Assembly (NCBI RefSeq): GCF_009727055.1
Contig: NC_052351.1
Coordinates: forward strand, 55,221,544-55,285,543
Direction of reading: 5' to 3'
DNA from: Benincasa hispida
Taxonomy: Eukaryota > Streptophyta > Magnoliopsida > Cucurbitales > Cucurbitaceae
DNA: 64,000 bases
The notes beneath the pieces were generated by a model, which had not been told where the DNA came from, made no database searches, and was given only the letters and a program-made list of their open reading frames with translations. The position numbers and the translations under genes are program-made. Each line of letters opens with the position of its first letter. The stretch's first letter is position 1. This document shows positions 56,858 through 64,000 of this stretch, piece after piece.

Positions 56858-59800
56858 ATGGACGCCAAGCCAACCGAAATAAGTAGCTCGAAGATGTTCG
56901 GAGGCTACAACCGAAGATACCGCCATTACAGCCCAACTCTTGGCTGCTCCATGACCTTCCACATCTACTTCCCTCCTTCTCCTCTCCCATCCCATAAATT
57001 TCCGGTATCTCTTCTCATTTCCTCTTTCAATTCAGTCTCCAGGATACCCATTTCGATTACAGATTGAAACTCGAATGTTTTAGTAATGTTTTGCGTGTTT
57101 CTGATCTTCGATTTCTGGAACAATTGGTTTTCTGTTTGATCTTGGGGTTATTCTGTTTGTATGTGTTTATGTGATTCGAGTTCACTGCGGTTGGATGTGA
57201 GTTTTTGTGGAATGAATGTCGAACAGTTGGTTACTCTAGTTATTATTTTGGGTATTTGATTGTTGTTGGAGTGTTTATTTTCTTTTTGTTATTGGAAATG
57301 TATTGGAATCGTAATGATTGAGGGCTGGGGTTTGATTGTGTTATTGTGCAGGTACTCTACTGGCTGTCTGGCCTTACTTGTTCGGATGAGAATTTTATAA
57401 TTAAAGCAGGGGCTCAACGCACTGCTTCCAGTGAAGGTGTTGCTTTAATTGCACCTGATACATCTCCAAGTAAGAACAACTTTGGAACTCGTTTTCAAGT
57501 ATTGATTATGTTGTTGGGTACAATTTTGATTGGAAAGAACGGAATTTTGTGTCCTTGTGCTCTCAACTTAACGACTTTGAACTCACTTGGATTCTGCTGA
57601 TAATTCTTTCATGCGAAGTGAAAATTGACAAATTTTGCATTTTAAGATGTGTTTTTGATAATATCAAGTTGACCCAGCAGGGTTATGTGGTTTGAATTTT
57701 TCTTTTGGGAATGTAAGGTAGTTATTAGCTTCAATGAACTATTAGTTGTAAGGTAGTTATTAGCTTCAATGAACTATTAGTTGGAAGGCCATGAAAGAAT
57801 CTGCCATGGTAATAAACAACTGCCATAATTTATGTGATAAAGCAAAATCTTTTGCTTGAAGTGGATGAGATGTCTCACCACGTTTATAAGATGGAGCCTT
57901 CATTTCTTTTTCTTCTTCTCAAGCATATTTGTGTCATATTACTACTCATTTGTCTTCTTTATAGAAATTTTTATGAGGAACAATATTCAAAACTTGGTAA
58001 TACAAAGTGAAGGAAAATTTCCTGTAGAAATCCCTTTTTCCCCTTTCAACTTAGATTCATTGGTCTGGCAAATGTGTTTAATTTTTACTGTGCTTGATTT
58101 GTTAATATGAAACTGATCTTATTTCTAACAATTTTTCAATATGGAAGCGCGGGTACTTTCTTTTGATGAATTGTACCTGGATCTTATGTCTATATTTTTT
58201 TGGCTCATTCTTTTGATAGGAGGCCTGAATGTGGAAGGAGAGGCAGACAGTTGGGATTTTGGTGTTGGTATGTTACTTCTGACTGTCATATTGCAGTTAA
58301 ACAGAATAACTTTGACATAATATTTTGTTACTCTTCAAATTGAACCAATTAAGAACTGGCCCTTACTATTATGAATATTTTCTCGTGTATGGTTGGTTTG
58401 GCTTTCATTTGACTTTTTAACTTCATAACTTTATTTAACGAGGTTTTTCTTATGGAGCTAAGTGTATGTGTAGTCCTATTTTGAGTCCTACCGTCAATGT
58501 ATTTTACATCTTGTTTATGGCAGTTTAGTTTCTAAAAAAAAAATGCATTATTGTTTCAACATACAAAGTTATGAATTTAGTTTCATGTTTTCCTTCTCAT
58601 TTTCTTGTTTCTTAAAAAGGAGCTGGATTTTATCTCAATGCTACACAAGAGAAATGGAAAAACTGGCGTATGTATGATTATGTTGTCAAGGAGCTACCTA
58701 AACTTCTGAGTGAGAACTTCCCACAGCTTAATACTTCACGGGCATCTATATTTGGTCATTCTATGGGTGGGCATGGGGCTCTAACAATCTACCTGAAAAA
58801 CTTAGACAAATATAAGGTATTTGATGATCACCTCTTATTTACTTTTCTGTTTAATATTCAGAAAGATATAAATTACATTTACCATTATAATTACTAAGGG
58901 CATTTTCGTTCGGAGAAAAAGGTTACTTGCTTGACAGGATTATATATGCCCTCATCACCCTTAAACACTCCAGAAAAAGAGAGGAAAAAAAAAAAAGGAA
59001 AATTATTTCAAATGATAAAATTGTTAAAAATATTTACAAAATTTAGCAAAATTTTAGAACTATCAATGATAGATGTTGATAGACACTGATAGAATTGATA
59101 GTTCTAAAATTTTGCTGTATCTTATAAATATTTTGGTTCATTTTTCTATATTTAAAAACAGCTAAAAAAAAATTTAGGGATCACTGTCTATAATTTGTTG
59201 CTTCCATCTGATTACTAAATTGTTGTTTTTATTACGGCTATTTTCAAATATTTAAATGAGTTAACTTATTAATAAATAGAGCTAAATGTCACTGTCTATC
59301 ATCTATAGTGATAGACACGGAAAGCCATCTATCACTGATAATTTTGCTATATGTGAAAATATTTTCAGTAGTTTTATCATTTAAAATTATCCTTTTTATT
59401 ATCTTGTATTTAGTTATTTTTCTCCCATAAAATTAAATTTTTCTACTTAACTTTTCAGTCAGTATCTGCCTTTTCACCCATTGCCAATCCTATAAACTGT
59501 CCCTGGGGCCAGAAGGCATTCACAAATTATCTAGGGAGCAACAAAGCTGACTGGGAGGTTAGTTTTCATGAGATTTTTAGCAATTTTTCACAATCTAATG
59601 TTAGGATAGAATTTTTTTTAATTAATGAAATAACTGCAGGAATACGATGCTACTCATTTAATCTCAAAGTTCCATGATGTGTCGGCTACCATTCTAATTG
59701 ATCAGGTAATGCTTTTTTGTTCATTCAACTTTCACAGGGAATATTGTTTCTTCACGTCAATGGCATTGTCGATATAGAAAACTAAAAGCCTATCATTTGT

Positions 59801-60526
59801 ACCTTTCTGCGTTAAATTAAAAATCTTCTGAAATTTCAATTTGTTTTTGTTCTTGAACTCTTAATACATTTTTCTTTTCTTTTCTTTTCTTTTTATCTTA
59901 ACTTTTTGAATTTCACACCTCTTAATCACCTTATAAGTTTAGTCTTGTCATACAAGTTATAGGCTAAATTGCAAAAAGTTGTCCTGAAATTTGTATTTTG
60001 CTCCAAAAATTCCCCTATTCTTTTGAAGATACAATAGTATCCTAGACCTTTCATAAACGTTTCAAAATTACCTTTGAAGTAAAAATCCAGTTAAACTTTA
60101 AATGAATATTGGGGTGCCTGTGACTTGAAAAGGAAACTGGGACTCGAACACCGTCATACTATTTCAAGTTACTACCATACTTATTATAGTTACTAGAGAG
60201 CTAACTAAGCTTGGTGAACCGAGTCTTTTGCGCACATTGAATTAACACGATGAGACTTTACTATTTAACTTCCCTACTTTACCCTCCTTGTCGATAGATT
60301 CATGAAAGGCTGATTTTACCCTTTTTCTGTTTAACACAAATAGGGGGAGGATGATGAATTCTTACATGGACAGTTGCTGCCACACAAGTTTGAAGAGGCA
60401 TGCAGGGCTGTGAACGCTCCTCTCCTCTTAAGGCTACAACCAGGTTACAATCATTCTTACTTTTTCATTGCTACCTTCATTGAAGATCACATACGTCACC
60501 ACTCTCAAGCTCTTAGGCTTCCGTAA
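56858..60526 (+). CDS. SFGH: S-formylglutathione hydrolase, seven exons
   Basis: It hydrolyses S-formylglutathione to formate and glutathione, the second step of glutathione-dependent formaldehyde detoxification in the cytosol (esterase D family, alpha/beta hydrolase). Coding exons: 56858-57004, 57352-57469, 58220-58267, 58620-58816, 59459-59557, 59640-59705, 60344-60526. All introns are GT-AG and phases match throughout, giving 858 nt and 285 residues, close to the usual 280-285. The start [20 protein letters not shown] has A at -3 and G at +4. The nucleophile motif GHSMGG gives Ser152. DQG-x-x-D-x-FL gives Asp229 and PGYNHSYFF gives His262 as the likely triad. Other family blocks: [44 protein letters not shown]. 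There are no stops or shifts, so the gene is probably functional. Intron 4 contains a MITE. The gene symbol is used as a descriptive name. Confidence 0.96.
57712..57781 (+). repeat. 35-bp tandem duplication in intron 2
   Basis: Two exact adjacent copies of a unit starting TGTAAGGTAGTTATTAGC and ending CTATTAGT (57712-57746 and 57747-57781). It is in an intron, with no effect on coding. Confidence 0.9.
58997..59392. mobile_element. MITE with long terminal inverted repeats in intron 4
   Basis: About 55 bp at each end are imperfect inverted copies: GGAAAATTATTTCAAATGAT on the left, and on the right the reverse complement begins GGATAATTTTAAATGATAAA; both continue to a TAGCAAAATT word. Inside is a further palindrome (AGCAAAATTTTAGAACTATC ... 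its complement, 59044-59115) and CTATCA/TGATAG words. It is 396 bp with no ORF. The style matches a MITE family I recall from cucurbit introns; that recollection is not proof. Confidence 0.75.
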
Positions 60527-60750
60527 AACCTTGTGCTGCTTATGATCTGCTGTCTCTTATCTAATTTCTATCCTTTGAGAAGTTAAGAAAGGCATGATGA
60601 CAATGTAGTTTTGGTGAATATGATGTTATTTGCGGTATGTGTACTGGATCTCTGTAATGTGAAAGTGAAAACTTGTCCTTTGGCGGGTGAACCTTTTGTT
60701 ATTTGGTTCCTTGCTAGAGTGGTTATAATATTAATAGAGTTGTTTTTCGC
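60527..60750 (+). other. 3' untranslated and downstream region of SFGH
   Basis: T-rich sequence after the TAA stop, presumably containing the 3' UTR. Near-upstream polyadenylation words are weak (TTAATAG, AATATTAATAG near 60728). The exact poly(A) site cannot be set from sequence alone. Confidence 0.45.
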
Positions 60751-61747
60751 CTAATAATGTTGAGAAAATTGTTAAAAATAGCACGTTTAAGTCTTTTTGA
60801 AAACCCGGAAGAATAGTTTTTTCTCGGTCTATCTCGGACAAAACCAACCATTGAGATTTAGTTAAAATCAATTTATTCTAACTTTTGTTTTAGACTTTCT
60901 CGGTACATCTTGCCTATTATATATAATTTTCCCAAATCTTATACCAAATCATATATCCTTTCAAAATTTCGCCATAATGGGTTTTTAATATCAAAATATA
61001 TTTTTCAAATTGATTCAACATTTTAAAATTCTTGGAAATATCAAATTTTGTGAAAAATTGGGTAAGATTTGGGATTATATATATATAAATAAAATCTTTG
61101 TATTAATCTTACTCCAGATTCTACCGAGAAAGTTCAAATATAAAAATTTTGATTTTAATTATGTCCGAGATTTCATCTAGAAAGTCCAAATATATAGAAT
61201 ATTGATGATATTTTGTTTGGGATCGAAATCCACATAATCTTTTCAAACTATATGTGGTCTCCAAATCTTATACCACCTTTTACATCTCGAATTTGCAATA
61301 TTTCTCAAATTTTATATAAAATTTTACAAATCTTACCTCAAATTTATATTTACATAAATTTCTAAATTGATTTACTGATTATCTAGATAATTTATCGATT
61401 ATCTTTTCAAATTTTTTCAAATTGTGTAATATTTAGTTGTGTGATTTTTTAATTTTTGGAAAGATTTGAGAAGATTATACAACATTTGGATTTGTTTTTA
61501 CTCATATCATTCTGGTTATATGTACCAAGAAGACCTAAAACAATCAATAAGTCAATCTAGTTAAATGTACCAACAAGGCCTAAAACAATCAATAAGTTAG
61601 AAAAAGTTATTTTTTAATTAAATCTCAGTGGCTGATTTCGTTCAAGATGAACTGAGAAAAACATTGATGCAAATTTTCAAAAAGCGGGTTAGTTTCATAA
61701 GGTGAAAACTTAAATATGCTATTTTTTTAAAATTTTCATAATATTAG
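60751..61747. mobile_element. 1-kb TIR element just downstream of SFGH
   Basis: The first ~115 bp and the last ~130 bp are imperfect inverted copies. On the left the order is CTAATAATGTTGAGAAAATT, AAAATAGCACGTTTAAGT, TTTTTGAAAACCCG, then TCTCGGTCTATCTCGGAC and CATTGAGATTTAGTTAAAA. The reverse complement of the right end gives CTAATATTATGAAAATTTT, AAAATAGCATATTTAAGT and then CTCAGTTCATC and CACTGAGATTTAATTAAAA. There is no ORF between. Long TIRs fit a MULE-type non-autonomous element; the target duplication was not determined. Confidence 0.65.
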
Positions 61748-62687
61748 CATTCTTTATTCTTCATTCTTCTTAGTCTTAGGTTTTTGAGAAATTTTGTGAG
61801 TTTAGTCGATTATATACTTTATTCATTAATCATGGTTCAAAAGTTTTGTTGTAAAGTCATTTTGGAAGAGTAGAATTATGTTGCTAGGACAAATTATCAT
61901 TTAGTAATCATTTGGGTTTTGAAAATTAAACCTATAAACACTCTTACCTCTAAATTTCTTGCTTTGTTATTTATTTTTTAATGTTTTCAAAGACTAAGCC
62001 AAATTTTGAAAACTAAAAAAAAATCAAAAAGTTATTTTTATTTTTGAAATGTGACTAATTATTCAATTCTTATACCAAAGAAAGATTCAAATTATTGTAA
62101 GAAATTAAAAGAGAATAGACTTTATTTTTAAAAAATAAAATGGTTACCAAGCAAGTTGTAGTCATTATATTTTGAATTTAGATTTTTCTAGTCATAACTT
62201 TGATATTCGTGATTGTACAGTTTAGTTTGTTTGGATATATATATATATATATCATATTTTGAGACAAATATGTTCAATTTCATGAGGTTTGGTTCAACAT
62301 TTTCTTTCTTACAACAAATTACTTTTAATATTCAACTTTTAAAAAGTATATATGAATAAATTTTATCGTGAAATTTCAAACAGAAAATAGAATGTTACAG
62401 ACTACTTTTAAAAAGCATATTATAGAATAATGTACTTGTGAGTATGTTGACTTAAAAAATAAATATGGATGATTATTATTTTAATATTCGATTATTTGAT
62501 TTCTATCTCTACGATTGTTGAATAAAAAATAATAATATAATATTGTTAAAGAAAAAGTTGTTGATAAATGCATGGTTCCTTCTCAAAGGGTTTTATATTA
62601 ATTTTTTTTTTTTTTTTTGTAAGGGTGCAAATATAAAGTCAAAAGTTATAGTGTCTTTTTTTTTTTAGCTACTAAAGTTATTGAACT
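61748..62687. other. AT-rich intergenic sequence, no gene seen
   Basis: Poly-A/T runs and a (TA)n microsatellite (62237-62253). No coding or structured feature is supported. Confidence 0.6.
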
Positions 62688-63243
62688 TAGGGGTGTGCAC
62701 GGTTTGGTTCGGTCCGATTTTGGGTCAAATCATGAACTGAATCAAAGTCCACGGTTCTCAAGTAAATAGAACCGTGAAAACCGATTTCCATCAATTTTAG
62801 TTCCTGAACCGAACCATGGAATCCGATTTCCATCAGTTTTAGTTCTTGAACCAAACCAACCTGAATCGATTTAGGTTGGTTCGATTCGGTTTATAACCGA
62901 TGGTTTTTTTTTTAATTAGACAAAAAGATTGAGCTTATGGGCTTATGCTATGGGTTAGGCTTATGGACTGATCAGTATTACTTAATATTTGGTAATACTT
63001 TTACTTAATATAATATTTAATAAATATTTTTTATATTAAAAATATTAATATATAAGGTCGGTTCGTTCGGTTTTTTTCGATTTTTAAAGACAGAAAACTG
63101 TTGACCAAATCGAACGAGTCGGTTTGGCTATTTAGTGAACCAATAGTTACTTCTTTCTTTAAAAAAAAAAAACAGACCAAACCAGTCGACTCGATTTGAT
63201 TCGATCCGATTCTCTAATTTTGGTCGGTTTCTGCACACTCCTA
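62688..63243. mobile_element. hAT-like MITE with 8-bp target duplication
   Basis: It begins TAGGGGTGTGCACGG and ends CTGCACACTCCTA, inverted repeats matching at 11 of 13 positions. The flanks ATTGAACT (62680-62687) and CTTGAACT (63244-63251) agree in 7 of 8 bases. Its 556 bp are rich in GGTTCGGTT/AACCGAACC-type words and have no ORF. TAGGGGTGT ends and 8-bp duplications are typical of the hAT superfamily. Confidence 0.78.
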
Positions 63244-63251
63244 CTTGAACT

Positions 63252-64000
63252 CATAACAATCATATCTTTAAAAGGTCTTAGTTATATTCCAAAGTTTCAA
63301 CTACAATTCTACATACTCTTTGTGTATATTGATAGATTTTACGAGATGAATAGATAAATTATGGTTTTAAAAAAAATGTGGACAAAATTAAATGATAATT
63401 TAATCAATTTTTCTTAATGGGATTTTTTTTATTGTTATATTTTAAAATAAAATATATTAAATTGTAATAGTGGAATCATCTTTTGAAGAGAACTTCCCAT
63501 TTCACATTTACTTAACCAAATCCTATAGTCTATTCTCTCTTTAATTGGTGCTTTCTCTCTCTCCTTCTAATCAAAGATTCTCCATTTAATATTTGTTTGT
63601 TCCATTCCATTGATGCCTCTTCTTTTATTGTTGGTTCTCTCTTTCCTTTAAATTTAAACTCTCTTCCTTTGATTGTGACCTCACACACAATTGATGAAAT
63701 TCTCTTCAAGAGACAAGTTCCTTTGATATGTGTGAGAAAACTTTGTTTCTACCTTACTATAATAACAATGTTTAGAAAATAAATTTGGAAAGGTACAAGT
63801 TCTTGAGAAAAATAGGTTTAAAACTCAACTATATCTTTTAAGAAAATATATAGTTTTAACTCAAGCATCAAATCCTTTTATAAGCCATGTTACTCTATTT
63901 TGTCTTAGTTACTTTTGTCACTTACATGTTTAGGCTTCAATTACTCATTATTTGTCTTGATAGACAACATCATTTTGTAAACGACATTACAAGCTAAACT
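63252..64000. other. AT-rich intergenic sequence, no gene seen
   Basis: No domain, splice structure or repeat boundary was recognised. The 61-codon frame at 63597-63782 shows nothing recognisable. A gene further right may lie outside the window. Confidence 0.55.

Overview
The window is a plant nuclear chromosome segment: AT-rich, intron-containing, and built mostly of nested, decayed LTR retrotransposons. It holds one convincing host gene. A MITE family inside that gene's fourth intron and the style of the repeats suggest Cucurbitaceae. That family assignment is from memory of repeat style and is tentative; a eudicot is safe.

Layout. 1-8935: a window-edge Ty1/Copia LTR (family B, +), then a Ty3/Gypsy LTR, primer-binding site and broken gag. 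The Gypsy LTR is split by a 2,021-bp solo Copia LTR, and the gag is followed by further Copia B pieces. 8936-23160: an old forward Copia pol that was hit by a minus-strand Copia element (family C, 11292-21717, 5-bp target duplication GTGCC). That element contains the 3' part of a Tat/Athila-like Gypsy element (11491-16255) with a lysine/glutamate-rich extra ORF. 23161-31027: two successive Tat/Athila-like elements with LTR, primer-binding site and gag. The second carries the same extra ORF behind a possible internal promoter, and no pol is visible. 31028-38610: chromovirus Gypsy pieces, including LTRs in head-to-head orientation and an integrase/chromodomain remnant. 38611-48236: a third Copia element (D), interrupted by a solo Copia B LTR at its gag start, by a probable solo LTR, and by a gutted Tat-like element. 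48237-55541: a Gypsy LTR interrupted by a Copia B solo LTR, a Tat-like solo LTR, and a MULE transposase remnant set in an array of CGATCG-centred repeats. 55542-64000: mostly low-copy DNA with a seven-exon S-formylglutathione hydrolase gene (56858-60526), a MITE in its intron, and two TIR elements downstream.

The host gene's product is the second enzyme of glutathione-dependent formaldehyde detoxification. Nothing else in the window looks functionally linked to it. Every retroelement ORF is broken, and several have lost catalytic residues.

Two things stand out. First, two head-to-head copies of the 19-bp Tn5 mosaic end (the Nextera adapter core) lie in the sequence at 50423-50604. They bracket a chimeric, partly duplicated and partly missing stretch of LTR, so this part of the assembly is probably wrong. 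Second, the Tat/Athila-like LTRs all begin with a 26-nt hairpin whose arms differ between copies by compensating changes, which suggests selection on the fold.
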